Below are positions 1-9,040 of a stretch of DNA of 64,000 bases, in pieces. The DNA comes from Bacteroidota bacterium. Lineage in GTDB: Bacteria > Bacteroidota > Bacteroidia > Chitinophagales > LD1. The stretch covers positions 1-64,000 of the forward strand of contig JAFDYQ010000016.1 in assembly GCA_018267365.1 (NCBI GenBank). Direction: 5' to 3'. Below the pieces are notes generated by a model that was not told the origin of the DNA, made no database searches, and saw only the letters and a program-made list of their open reading frames with translations. How positions within the stretch are numbered: position 1 is the first letter of the stretch; the number at the start of each line of letters is the position of its first letter. The position numbers and the translations under genes are program-made.

Positions 1-1
1 T

Positions 2-9
2 TAAATTTG
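2..9 (+). promoter_or_regulatory. Candidate -7 promoter element (TAAATTTG)
   Basis: The octamer matches the Bacteroidota -7 consensus TAnnTTTG exactly and lies 27 bases before the ATG of the large T9SS protein. The matching -33 element would fall outside the window, so only half of the promoter can be seen. Confidence 0.35.
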
Positions 10-36
10 TTTTATATATATACGAAATCATTGATC

Positions 37-3000
37 ATGTTTAAAGCCTCTACCCTTTATCCCCGCTTTAGCCTCCTCAAATCCGCATTTTTCCTTGCAG
101 GAATTGCTCTGGGCTTATCTTCTTTCGGTCAATGTAATGTGGGCTCCAGTACCGGTAGCATATCGGCTCCCACCACCTGCTCCGGCGGTTCTACCAGTTT
201 GGGAGCAGGAGAGTACAGGACCATGACATTCGCTGCCGGTGTGGTTTACCAGTTTTCATATACCGATAATAGCCAGAGTAGCGGCATGTGTATCAATGGT
301 ACACGATATACTGCTACTACTAACTTTACTCCCGGCGCAACAACCTGGAATGTCGGCATCTATAGAAATAATGGTACCTGGACCTCCTCTTCAGCAGTAC
401 TCACATACAAACTCGTGACTCCTACATTAGGCACGGGTGGTGGCGGCACCTTCTGTAACTCTGATGCCGTGACTGCCAGCGCTACTAACGGAACAGCCTA
501 CTGGCAGGGCACTACTAACTGTGGCACATCTACTGCTACACCGTCCACCTCTCAGACGGTCACCTCTTCCGGCACCTACTATTACAATGCTAATAACGGC
601 GGATGCTGGTCTGGCTGCTCCAGCCAGGCAGTCACTATCAATACATCGTCCACGGCACCTACCTCTATCAGCAGCAGCACAACGATCTGCAATGGGGGTA
701 ATACTACCCTAAGCGTCTCCGGAGGATCATTGGGCACCGGCTCTTCGGTGAAATGGTATGCCGGTGGCTGTGGCAGCGGCGCTTCCATCGGGTCCGGTGC
801 CAGCATCGTAGTGGCACCTACCACTACTACTACTTACTATGCGCGCTATGAAGATCCATCGCCATGCAATTCAAACACAGCCTGCCTCTCTACCACAGTG
901 ACAGTCAATGCACCATCCAGCGCTGTGACAGGCATCAGTGGTGGTGGCGGTACGATCTGCCAGGGCAGCAGTGTGACCCTCACAGCCACAGGTGGCTCGC
1001 TCGGGACAGGCGCCAACTATCAGTGGGGTACAGGCACTACAGTAGGTGCCAATCCGATAGCCGGAGCTACCTCCATCTCTTATGCTCCTACCCCTTCTTC
1101 TACTACTTCATATTGGGTATCTGTCACCGGTCCGGCGCCATGTAACGGTGCTGGCGGCACCTATACCACCGTCACGGTCAATACACCATCGAGCGCTGTG
1201 ACGGGCATCAGTGGTGGCGGCGGTACGATCTGCCAGGGCAGCAGTGTCACCCTCACAGCTACAGGTGGCTCACTCGGGTCAGGCGCCAACTATCAGTGGG
1301 GTACAGGGACCACTATAGGTAGCAATCCAATAGCCGGAGCTACCTCTATCTCTTATGCACCTACCCCTTCTTCCACTACATCGTATTGGGTATCTGTCAC
1401 CGGGCCATCTCCATGCAACGGTGCAGGCGGCACCTATACCACTGTCACAGTCAATACGCCATCCAGCGCTGTGACGGGCATCAGCGGCGGCGGCGGTACG
1501 ATCTGCCAGGGCAGCGGTGTGACCCTCACAGCCACGGGCGGCTCGCTCGGGACAGGCGCCAACTATCAGTGGGGTACGGGATCTGTGATAGGTACTAACC
1601 CTATCGGTGGTGCTACATCAGCGTCCTATACACCTACGCCTTCATCCACTACTACCTACTGGGTATCGGTATCAGGCCCGTCACCATGCAATGGTGCAGG
1701 TGGTGTGACGACCACGGTGAATGTCAACACCCCATCTACTGCACCTACCGGTATCAGCGGTACGACCACTCTGTGCAGCGGCAATGGTACTACACTGACT
1801 GCTACCGGAGGCTCCCTGGGCACGGGTGCAAACTATCAGTGGGGTACAGGCACCGTGATAGGCACCAATCCGATAGCTGGCGCCACCTCCGTGTCTTACT
1901 CTGTCACACCGGCATCCACTACATCCTACTGGGTGTCTGTCACTGGTCCATCGCCATGCAATGGAGCCGGCGGCGTATATACTACGGTCAATGTCACTAC
2001 TACGCCTACCCCTACATTTGTTACGGTACCATCCAGTCCTACCTGCACCTATACCAATGTCACCTACACCACACAGTCAGGCTATAGCGGCTATACATGG
2101 TCAGGTTTTGGCACGGCAGGTACGGATTATAACATCGTATCCGGCGGCCTGAGCGCTACAGACTATACCGTAACCCTGCAATGGCTCTCTACGGGCACCA
2201 AATCACTGAGTATAAACTACTCTAACGGAAGCTGCCCGGCAGTGACACCAGGTACCAATACTACTGTGGTCAATGCAAGTCCTTCGCCTACGCTTAGTAC
2301 ATCCGGTGCATTTTGTACATCTAATTCTGTAGTGTACACCACACAATCCGGCAACTCCAATTATACCTGGACTATAGCGGGTACCGCTGGTGTAGATTAT
2401 ACACTCATAGCAGGCGGAGGCACCTCAGACTACTCTGCCACCATACAGTGGATCACTACAGGGTCCAAGACCGTCTCCGTAAATTATACTAATGGCTCCG
2501 GCTGTACCGGGCCTACTGCGGCCTCTACCAGCAATACAGTCAATAATGGTCCATCCGGAGCAGCTATTTCTGATAATATTGACCCATGCAATGGTGGCCA
2601 CACCGCCTATGTGGTGGTGACCGGTGGTACATCTCCATACAACTTCACTGTCTGCGGCACCGCCTACACCAATCAGACTTCACCTTTTGAGCTGGATGCT
2701 ACCAGCAATACCTCCTGCGCACTCTCTCTCGTATCAGATGCCAATGGCTGTACGCCGGGCACTATCAGTGGTAGTCCGGTATCCTATCCTACCCGCACCC
2801 TGACGAGTGGAGACACCTACGCTTGCACGGTCTCTACCGGAGCTACTAAGATCTTCTACGATCATAGTGGCAATCTGATGGTGAAGATCACAGACGGCGG
2901 TGCTACTCTGGGCAGCACATCAGTCACCACTACTGTAGACGGTTCGGTACAGCAGTTCGGCCCTACTGATCCTCAGAGCTACCTGCAGCGCCACTTCAAA

Positions 3001-3906
3001 ATATCACCAAGCAATACATCCGGCTCAGCTGCTGTATGCCTCTATCTGAGCGACGCAGAGGCCACAGCTCTCAATACCGCCTCGCACAATAATGACAACC
3101 ATAATGCGCCTTCATACTACTCCGACTTCCAGACCAATCTCTCCAATGCAGTAGTAACGAAGTTTCACGGCGGGGCTGAGACACCGACCAATAATACCTC
3201 ACGCATTGTACTCACTCCTACATCTATGCTTCACAACCCTACGGTGAATGGTGTAACCTACAATAACGTATGGGAAGTGTGTATGAACGTATCCAGCTGG
3301 TCCGGATTCTATATCCACGCGCAAAACGTAAACAACACCCCACTGCCTGTCACCCTGCTTTACCTCACTGCAGATGCGATAGACAATAAATACATAGATC
3401 TGGATTGGGCCACTGCCTCTGAGATCAATAACAAAGGCTTTGCCATAGAGCGTAGTACTGATGGCAGGGAGTTTGCGCAGGTGGGATGGCTGGATGGCCA
3501 CGGCAATAGCAATACTCAACTCTCCTACTCCTACTCTGACCGTACAGTACAGCCCGGCGTCGTGTATTACTACCGCCTCAAACAAGTGGACTTTGATGGC
3601 CAGTTTGTATACTCTGAGATAGTATCAGCCTCACTGATCGGAGATAAGGGCTTTAGCTTTGAGGACATGATACCTAACCCTGCTGTCAACTCTGTACAGC
3701 TCGGTATCCTGACCACTGCAGGCCAGAAGGCCACTGTGACCATCACAGACATGCTAGGCCGCGTAGTGCTGGATCAGCCATGGCAGCTGGCAGAAGGATA
3801 TAATATCTCATCGTTTGATATATCTGACCTGGCACAAGGCACCTATTCAGTCACTGTCTACACAGGCAATAGCTTTACGACGAAGAAACTCGTAGTGACC
3901 AAATAA
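37..3906 (+). CDS. Large secreted Ig-like repeat protein with T9SS type A sorting domain
   Basis: Secreted or surface-attached protein of about 1289 residues, probably an adhesin or structural protein; no enzymatic domain is visible. I start at ATG 37 because it opens with a typical signal peptide (MFKAST..., hydrophobic stretch, then SSFGQC). The open frame upstream has only a TTG. The middle is rich in Gly, Ser and Thr and consists of Ig/PKD-like domains with paired cysteines: four near-identical 91-residue units (910-2001), then two diverged copies of another domain of about 92 residues (roughly 2005-2555). The last 80-90 residues (beginning near FEDMIPNPAVNS, ending TKKLVVTK) form a type A C-terminal sorting domain that directs export through the type IX system and surface attachment. 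A clear hairpin terminator follows, so the gene is probably transcribed separately from the locus to its right. Confidence 0.9.
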   Translation: MFKASTLYPRFSLLKSAFFLAGIALGLSSFGQCNVGSSTGSISAPTTCSGGSTSLGAGEYRTMTFAAGVVYQFSYTDNSQSSGMCINGTRYTATTNFTPGATTWNVGIYRNNGTWTSSSAVLTYKLVTPTLGTGGGGTFCNSDAVTASATNGTAYWQGTTNCGTSTATPSTSQTVTSSGTYYYNANNGGCWSGCSSQAVTINTSSTAPTSISSSTTICNGGNTTLSVSGGSLGTGSSVKWYAGGCGSGASIGSGASIVVAPTTTTTYYARYEDPSPCNSNTACLSTTVTVNAPSSAVTGISGGGGTICQGSSVTLTATGGSLGTGANYQWGTGTTVGANPIAGATSISYAPTPSSTTSYWVSVTGPAPCNGAGGTYTTVTVNTPSSAVTGISGGGGTICQGSSVTLTATGGSLGSGANYQWGTGTTIGSNPIAGATSISYAPTPSSTTSYWVSVTGPSPCNGAGGTYTTVTVNTPSSAVTGISGGGGTICQGSGVTLTATGGSLGTGANYQWGTGSVIGTNPIGGATSASYTPTPSSTTTYWVSVSGPSPCNGAGGVTTTVNVNTPSTAPTGISGTTTLCSGNGTTLTATGGSLGTGANYQWGTGTVIGTNPIAGATSVSYSVTPASTTSYWVSVTGPSPCNGAGGVYTTVNVTTTPTPTFVTVPSSPTCTYTNVTYTTQSGYSGYTWSGFGTAGTDYNIVSGGLSATDYTVTLQWLSTGTKSLSINYSNGSCPAVTPGTNTTVVNASPSPTLSTSGAFCTSNSVVYTTQSGNSNYTWTIAGTAGVDYTLIAGGGTSDYSATIQWITTGSKTVSVNYTNGSGCTGPTAASTSNTVNNGPSGAAISDNIDPCNGGHTAYVVVTGGTSPYNFTVCGTAYTNQTSPFELDATSNTSCALSLVSDANGCTPGTISGSPVSYPTRTLTSGDTYACTVSTGATKIFYDHSGNLMVKITDGGATLGSTSVTTTVDGSVQQFGPTDPQSYLQRHFKISPSNTSGSAAVCLYLSDAEATALNTASHNNDNHNAPSYYSDFQTNLSNAVVTKFHGGAETPTNNTSRIVLTPTSMLHNPTVNGVTYNNVWEVCMNVSSWSGFYIHAQNVNNTPLPVTLLYLTADAIDNKYIDLDWATASEINNKGFAIERSTDGREFAQVGWLDGHGNSNTQLSYSYSDRTVQPGVVYYYRLKQVDFDGQFVYSEIVSASLIGDKGFSFEDMIPNPAVNSVQLGILTTAGQKATVTITDMLGRVVLDQPWQLAEGYNISSFDISDLAQGTYSVTVYTGNSFTTKKLVVTK
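910..2001 (+). repeat. Four tandem 273-bp repeats (91-residue Ig-like units)
   Basis: Units begin at 910, 1183, 1456 and 1729, an exact 273-base period that keeps the reading frame. Each encodes a domain starting (A/T)PSSAVTGISGGGGTICQG or a variant, and ending in TVNT or similar. The first three are nearly identical at DNA level and the fourth has diverged, which suggests recent duplication and a chance of copy-number change. Confidence 0.9.
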
Positions 3907-3931
3907 AAACATTACTGTAACAGATACTCCA

Positions 3932-3956
3932 GGCACCCCCAAAGGGTGCCTTTTTT
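3932..3956 (+). terminator. Rho-independent terminator after the T9SS protein gene
   Basis: A perfect 7-bp stem, GGCACCC and GGGTGCC, with a 5-base loop is followed directly by six T residues, 26 bases after the stop codon. Confidence 0.85.
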
Positions 3957-3985
3957 GTTCGTTTTATATATAGTTTAGTAGCCAC

Positions 3986-4888
3986 ATGCTCCGTATTGCT
4001 CATATAGTGAATCCCGTCAAAGCTCCGGAAGGTTCCGAGCTAACGATAGTTCAGCCCATCACTTTTGAAAGCATCCGGATAGCACGCTCTTTTGCCACAG
4101 ATATATCTGTAGAGCTTTTCACCGCCAGCTATCCCGAAGACCACTCTATCATTCCATCTTATTTCCACAAAACCCCTGACCTCGAGAGGTCTATACGAGA
4201 TATCCCAGCATTCGCAGGCAAGAAAAAACTGCCGTTTATTAAAGACATTCTACAGCGGCTATACAGCTCTACAGATGCAGAATGGCTCATCTACACCAAT
4301 GCCGATATTGCATTGATGCCGCAGTTTTATGCTACAGTAGCCCAACTCATAGCAGCCGGCTATGATGCCATAGTGATCAATAGACGGAGGATCTCGCGCG
4401 CCTACCACTCTGTATCAGAGTTGCCGCTGATGTACTCAGACATAGGCGCATCTCATCCGGGTTATGATTGCTTTGTTTTTCACCGAGATCTTCTTGCTCA
4501 TTTTTCACTGGAGGGCATCTGTATCGGTGTTCCGTTTATAGAGGTGAGTCTGCTGCATAATATCATCACACGGGCTACCAGTTTAAAGCATATAGATGAT
4601 ATGCATCTGACCTTTCATATCGGCATGGAGGTCATGCCACCGGTAGACCGGGACCTCTATCGGCATAACCGGGCCACCTATGAGCAAAACATAAGGCCTC
4701 TTTTAAAACCGGACTTTGACAGCAGTAAATTCCCATATCAGCACTTGGCATTGCCGGCACGCATGATCAGGTACGCCCTGAACCCGTGCTATTCCACAGC
4801 TCTCATGCTCGAGCTCGAGGGCAAAACATTTATGCGAAAGATAAAGATACTGCTGGATGAGATGCGCTGGCGTATACTGGCACGGTAG
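3986..4888 (+). CDS. Putative GT-A fold glycosyltransferase-like protein
   Basis: A 300-residue soluble protein. It has the look of a GT-A nucleotide-sugar transferase: an N-terminal alternating beta/alpha region, then IYTNADIAL (residues 102-110), where Asn-Ala-Asp sits where a metal-binding DxD motif would be. No signal peptide or membrane segment is visible. It stands alone on the plus strand, 29 bases after the T9SS gene terminator, and ends 2 bases before the convergent GNAT gene. The fold call rests on one motif and on its neighbourhood of sugar-transfer genes. Donor and acceptor are unknown, and a non-catalytic relative is possible. Confidence 0.5.
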   Translation: MLRIAHIVNPVKAPEGSELTIVQPITFESIRIARSFATDISVELFTASYPEDHSIIPSYFHKTPDLERSIRDIPAFAGKKKLPFIKDILQRLYSSTDAEWLIYTNADIALMPQFYATVAQLIAAGYDAIVINRRRISRAYHSVSELPLMYSDIGASHPGYDCFVFHRDLLAHFSLEGICIGVPFIEVSLLHNIITRATSLKHIDDMHLTFHIGMEVMPPVDRDLYRHNRATYEQNIRPLLKPDFDSSKFPYQHLALPARMIRYALNPCYSTALMLELEGKTFMRKIKILLDEMRWRILAR

Positions 4889-4890
4889 GC

Positions 4891-5544
4891 TCAGATCACC
4901 TCCAGACCTTTTAGCCTCTCCATATCCAGCGAGACCAGAGATGCCTCAAAACTCTTTTTTAGCTCAGCATCTACAGGATCCTGCGGGTCAAACTCAAGGG
5001 CTGTCTTATTGCCATATAGCTGTTGCGTAGCCTTGTGCAGGAGTGCCGTAGCCTGCATGTAGTTTTCGCGCCTGAGACAATATTCGTAGCCCTGACCCAG
5101 CTCGATCTTTTTAGTGCGCTTAAATCCTAATGAAGTATTGTAAAGATGCGCCACCAGATTGGAGTCGCGCACCTTGGCATATATAGACTCCAGATTGGTA
5201 AAAGAAAAAAACACATCCAGTATGGTGAGAGATGCCCGTACCGGCACATCTGTGCCTATATATCTGTCATCATAGATAAAGAGTCCCGCAAAAGCGTTAC
5301 GCGTTTCAAAATCTATAGAAGAAATACTGATGAGGCCACATGGCTCCTGACCATTATAGATGATGAAATAATAATTCTGCTCATTATTGACCGAGTCATA
5401 CCAGCGTCGCTGCATCTCCGGGGTGATCGTAGCCTGAAAAAACATATGGCGCTGAATCTTGGGGTCATTGCGCCACATCCGTATCATCTCTATGTGCGAC
5501 TCCTTTAGCCGCACCAGCTCCAAACCATATTTCCTGATGATCAC
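4891..5544 (-). CDS. GNAT-family N-acyltransferase
   Basis: A 217-residue protein with the GNAT layout. The N-terminal part (GLELVRLKESHIEMIRMWRN) resembles the RimJ/RimL and sugar-N-acetyltransferase type seen in surface-sugar clusters. The central strands include CGLISISSID and a later VRDSNLVAHLYNTSLGFKR segment, the usual loop where acyl-CoA and acceptor strands meet before a final strand. It would move an acetyl or other acyl group from CoA, or from the ACP encoded in the same operon, to an amine, perhaps on an amino sugar. Its ATG overlaps the stop of the upstream GT2 by four bases, which indicates translational coupling. The C-terminal 45 residues extend past the GNAT core and have no recognisable domain. 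Confidence 0.75.
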   Translation of the reverse strand: MIIRKYGLELVRLKESHIEMIRMWRNDPKIQRHMFFQATITPEMQRRWYDSVNNEQNYYFIIYNGQEPCGLISISSIDFETRNAFAGLFIYDDRYIGTDVPVRASLTILDVFFSFTNLESIYAKVRDSNLVAHLYNTSLGFKRTKKIELGQGYEYCLRRENYMQATALLHKATQQLYGNKTALEFDPQDPVDAELKKSFEASLVSLDMERLKGLEVI

Positions 5545-6464
5545 CGGATTACTTCTTTCACTATAAAGATAGGCTTATCTGTCTGTATAATGAATAGCCG
5601 GCTCAGATATTCACCGATGATACCTATGCAAAAAAGGATAAGGCCGGTAGACATAAATATGGATACAATGAGTGCAGTGAAACCCAGCTCCGCACCATAG
5701 GTATATTTCATGTAAATAAAGTAAATGATGATACCCAGGCATACAAAGAATGCCAGTAGCCCCAGCCAGGTGATCACCTGCAGCGGCAAGGTGGTATAGC
5801 TGAAAAGGATCTGAATAGTATACCTGACAAGACGTAGAGAATTGTAACCTGATACTCCAGTCCGCCTATCTTCATGCCGGACTGTCGCATAGCTGGTACG
5901 GCGGCTATACCAGCTCAGTACCTCATCCAAAAAAACATATGGGTGATTGTAATCCTTGACTTGATCTATGATATGTCGTGAGATCAGCTTGAAGGAGGAC
6001 CCCTTCTGAGGCATATGTGCATACTTGCGAAAGATCCATGCCACCAGCAGGCTTCCCCAGTTTCGTATCAGGTTATGCCTCTTGCGCGCAGATACTCCAT
6101 ATACTATATCGGCCCCTGATGCCAGCTGACATTCTATTAGTTTCTCTATATCCTCGGGGTGGTATTGCAGATCATCATCCATAGTGATGGCATACTGGCC
6201 ACTGCTGGTTTTCAGCCCGCAGAGCAGCGCCTTGTGCTGTCCAAAATTTCTGGCCAGATCGACTCCTATCACTTGCCCGGGATGGCTCAGACATACCGTG
6301 CCTATCACAGCCCAGCTCTCATCCGCACTTCCGTCATTCACGAGGACTATCTCTACCCGCTCGTCACGCTGCGCAAAAAAGGCAACAATGCGAGCACACA
6401 GCTCAGCTAGCGTGCCTTCACTATTATATACCGGTATGATGACAGAGTAGAGGGGTTGCTCCAT
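5541..6464 (-). CDS. GT2 polyprenyl-phosphate glycosyltransferase with two membrane helices (ArnC/GtrB-like)
   Basis: A 307-residue GT2 enzyme. The N-terminal catalytic domain starts YSVIIPVYNSEGTL and carries VLVNDGSADES and the metal site DDDLQYHPED. The C-terminal third has two hydrophobic helices ending in GIIGEYLSRLF, the signature layout of enzymes that load a sugar from a nucleotide sugar onto undecaprenyl phosphate at the inner membrane. The charged lipid would feed a GT-C transferase, and two GT-C-like membrane proteins are encoded further right (24645, 31915). It sits between the KAS III gene (33-base gap) and the GNAT gene (4-base overlap), in the operon beginning with the ACP. Confidence 0.88.
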   Translation of the reverse strand: MEQPLYSVIIPVYNSEGTLAELCARIVAFFAQRDERVEIVLVNDGSADESWAVIGTVCLSHPGQVIGVDLARNFGQHKALLCGLKTSSGQYAITMDDDLQYHPEDIEKLIECQLASGADIVYGVSARKRHNLIRNWGSLLVAWIFRKYAHMPQKGSSFKLISRHIIDQVKDYNHPYVFLDEVLSWYSRRTSYATVRHEDRRTGVSGYNSLRLVRYTIQILFSYTTLPLQVITWLGLLAFFVCLGIIIYFIYMKYTYGAELGFTALIVSIFMSTGLILFCIGIIGEYLSRLFIIQTDKPIFIVKEVIR

Positions 6465-6497
6465 ATAAATACTTCCCCTAATATAGTCTTTCCGAAG

Positions 6498-7550
6498 TCA
6501 TATTTCAACGAGATCTGCTATATGTGCATTGCTCATGTCTATCACAGCCGCTCCCCAGGACAGCCCGACACCAAATCCGCTCAGAAGTATTCGGGCGCCA
6601 CTATCATTTACAGCGTGCTGTAGCTGCGTCACTATAGTGACAGGTATGGATGCGGAACTCGTATTGCCATAATCATAGAGGCTATAAGGAAATTTTTCAG
6701 TAGGTGTTTTGAGTTTCTTGCGCACGCACTCGAGTATCAGCCTATTGGCCTGGTGCAATACAAAATAGTCTATATTATCGCTTTTCACCTTTGCGGCAGC
6801 CATTACAGTTTCGATATTGGGAGCCACCTCGCGGAGGGCAAAATTAAATATATTGACACCGTCGAGCCTCATCTGCAGGTCACTGCGCACCTCACCCGGT
6901 CCATATGCTACAGGCTCCATAGAGCGTATAGAGAACGGATGTCTCATGCCGCCGCCTTTTACCATGATATTATCATAGCCACCGCCATCTGTATGCAGAT
7001 CAAAGTACCACTCTTCCCCATCTTTATATTCTACTGCAGTAGCTGAGCCCGCATCACTGAAAAGTGGATAAGTGGCTTTATCTCCCTTGGAAACAATAGC
7101 CGAGGAGCAGTCACCTACCAGCAGCAGGCCCTTGCGTCCCGGCATATTTTGCAGCAGCGATCCGATCACCGAGAGCCCATACACATATCCTGAGCAGCCC
7201 AGGTTGATATCCATGGTCAGGCAGTCTCCGGGTAGACCCAGCTCATGCTGTATGACAGAGGATGAATTGGGTATGACATAATCCGGTGTTTGTGTGACCA
7301 GAATGAGAACACCTATGTCATCAGGTTGCCAGCTCAGGTCCCTCATGATCTTCTCTGCACTGATCCTGCAGAGATCGGCAGCTGTAGTGCCCTGTGCAGC
7401 TATCCTCCTATACCGGATCCCGGTAGTCTGTACAAATATTTCACGCTGTGCCTCGGGTATGAGATCCAGCTGCATGTTGTCTTCCCCGGCTGCCGGCACA
7501 CAGGCGCTCACACCGCGCAATGAGACATTATGTACTGCAAAGGATGACAT
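6498..7550 (-). CDS. 3-oxoacyl-ACP synthase III (FabH-like)
   Basis: A 350-residue thiolase-fold condensing enzyme of the KAS III type. All three catalytic residues are present: Cys119 in NLGCSGYVYGL, His266 in VLHQANRLI and Asn296 in YDYGNTSSASIP. The C-terminal GFGVGLSWGA motif is normal. FabH enzymes start chains by joining an acyl-CoA to malonyl-ACP; relatives in specialised clusters instead transfer acyl groups to other acceptors. The dedicated ACP immediately upstream shares one base with it (TAATG), so the two are almost certainly made together and act as a pair separate from housekeeping fatty-acid synthesis. No FabF, FabG or PKS module is nearby, so a single condensation or acyl transfer is more likely than full chain building. 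Confidence 0.88.
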   Translation of the reverse strand: MSSFAVHNVSLRGVSACVPAAGEDNMQLDLIPEAQREIFVQTTGIRYRRIAAQGTTAADLCRISAEKIMRDLSWQPDDIGVLILVTQTPDYVIPNSSSVIQHELGLPGDCLTMDINLGCSGYVYGLSVIGSLLQNMPGRKGLLLVGDCSSAIVSKGDKATYPLFSDAGSATAVEYKDGEEWYFDLHTDGGGYDNIMVKGGGMRHPFSIRSMEPVAYGPGEVRSDLQMRLDGVNIFNFALREVAPNIETVMAAAKVKSDNIDYFVLHQANRLILECVRKKLKTPTEKFPYSLYDYGNTSSASIPVTIVTQLQHAVNDSGARILLSGFGVGLSWGAAVIDMSNAHIADLVEI

Positions 7551-7777
7551 TACTTAGATTGAATGATGATATAGAGATCATGAATGGTTTCAGCATTTCT
7601 GATATCGTCTGAGGTGAGTGTTTTACCATATTCGCTATCTACCATAGCGATCACTATCAGAGCAAAAATGGAACTCCACTCATCCAGTTTCTTGAAATTT
7701 GTAGTGCCATCTACCGGCACCGCAGGAGCGGTATTGAGGCATGCCACAAATTTCTCTGTAAAGTCATTGATCTGCAT
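7550..7777 (-). CDS. Acyl carrier protein
   Basis: A 75-residue acidic helical protein with the ACP layout. The phosphopantetheine serine lies in LDEWSSIFALIVIAM, where canonical ACPs have DSL; here the sequence is W-S-S-I, so the usual Asp before the serine is a Trp or Ser. The helix II pattern and the closing DDIRNAETIHDLYIII segment fit. It is the first gene of the minus-strand ACP, KAS III, GT2, GNAT set. It probably carries an acyl or aminoacyl group to the KAS III and perhaps the GNAT. The altered DSL box means the priming serine should be verified. Confidence 0.82.
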   Translation of the reverse strand: MQINDFTEKFVACLNTAPAVPVDGTTNFKKLDEWSSIFALIVIAMVDSEYGKTLTSDDIRNAETIHDLYIIIQSK

Positions 7778-7846
7778 AGAGTAAAAATAAGAAAATAGCC
7801 CTATGTGAGACTCATACTTTTCCCCCGTATGGTGGAGGTTTACCTG

Positions 7847-9040
7847 CTACTTATCATTTGGAGAGCAGCGGCTGCGCTGCAGTGCACAGTGCACCACCAC
7901 AGGCAGGAGCACCATGGCCTTATCCATCTCACCTGCCGTATCCAGGTGGCAGTCATCCAGCCAGCTATGCGGATCATGTATAGAGTCATATGCAAAGGGG
8001 ACTACAATGCCCCCGGCCTCCGATGCCAGTTTAGCAGAGATGCGGAGGTTTTCTGCACACAGATCCCGATACAGCAGGCTATTATTGACAAAGGAATCCT
8101 TTTCATTCAGAATGTTAGGTAGTACCAGTAATATAGCGCTATCTCTTACCACCTCTGCATACAGGCTTTGGGTATTGCGATAGAATGGAAGGTATAAGTG
8201 GCCTCGGCCCTGCCGTATGGTATCTGCAGCTATATCTGACCAGTGGGCAAACTGCTGGCCCCTCTGCCGTACATAGCACTGGCGGCCACTCACACCGCTA
8301 TAGTAGAAGTTGGCATAAAATAGCCTGATAGTAAGATAACTGAAAAGGTATGAGTGCATAAAAAAACGGGCCGGCTGCGATAGCGGCTCCAGATGAAACT
8401 GCAGCCGCCTGTAATGAGTATAGTCCAGCTGAAAATCTCTGTCTGCACTGGCCATGATCTCGGCATCGTTTACGCCGCTATGCACTATCACTATATCCGG
8501 CCTGTAGTATCGGTATTTCAGGAGGTATTGCTCCAGCTCCTCGGCAGATGTACCAGCCTCCAGGCCTGCATTGAGTACCTCAGCACCACCATATCTGGTG
8601 CGCAGGATACTATCTTGCCCTATAGACCTATTGAGTAGTGCGGATAGCCTGGCCGGGTATGTCTGAGATGGCAGCGGCACGCCCAGGCCGTATGTAGTAG
8701 AGCCCCCCAGGCAGAGTATCCGTAGTTTGCGGCTGCGTATCAGGGGTATCTTTTGTCCCCGGTAGCCCGCACCATTGTGCTGTACCACACCATGTGCCGC
8801 GTATCCGGGGTCTGGTATATAGCTCAGATATGGCTGCGAGAGGTACCTGGCCCGCTGGTCTGGTGTCGTGTCGCCCATGAGCATAGCCCGTACCTTAAAG
8901 TAGTTTTTAGTATTGACCCAGTCAAACGAGCGGCTATTGGCCCACATAGCTATATAGCCGATGCCCTCCAGTACAGCCAGCACGAGTATGACCATGATGA
9001 GACGGAAAAGCCGATTGCGTTCTTTCACCTGAGCAGACAT
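7847..9040 (-). CDS. Membrane-anchored SGNH/GDSL-family hydrolase or acyl-ester enzyme
   Basis: A 397-residue protein with one N-terminal membrane helix (about residues 11-33) and an extracytoplasmic SGNH domain. Block I is CLGGSTTYG (Ser114), block II NAGLEAGTS, block III HSGVNDAE (Gly189, Asn191), and the C-terminal Asp/His pair is in LDDCHLDTAG (Asp362, His365). Such enzymes add or remove acetyl or other acyl groups on polysaccharides and lipids outside the inner membrane. The ATG directly follows the stop of the PhyH gene upstream, so the two are co-transcribed. A second, only distantly similar SGNH protein lies at 29219-30526. Confidence 0.8.
   Translation of the reverse strand: MSAQVKERNRLFRLIMVILVLAVLEGIGYIAMWANSRSFDWVNTKNYFKVRAMLMGDTTPDQRARYLSQPYLSYIPDPGYAAHGVVQHNGAGYRGQKIPLIRSRKLRILCLGGSTTYGLGVPLPSQTYPARLSALLNRSIGQDSILRTRYGGAEVLNAGLEAGTSAEELEQYLLKYRYYRPDIVIVHSGVNDAEIMASADRDFQLDYTHYRRLQFHLEPLSQPARFFMHSYLFSYLTIRLFYANFYYSGVSGRQCYVRQRGQQFAHWSDIAADTIRQGRGHLYLPFYRNTQSLYAEVVRDSAILLVLPNILNEKDSFVNNSLLYRDLCAENLRISAKLASEAGGIVVPFAYDSIHDPHSWLDDCHLDTAGEMDKAMVLLPVVVHCALQRSRCSPNDK

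Noticed and set aside
910..2001. CRISPR array
   Set aside because: The repeats are 273 bp, in frame and protein-coding, with no spacers.
6498..7777. Polyketide or non-ribosomal peptide cluster
   Set aside because: Only one ACP and one KAS III are present; there are no KS-AT modules, adenylation or condensation domains, or thioesterase in the window.
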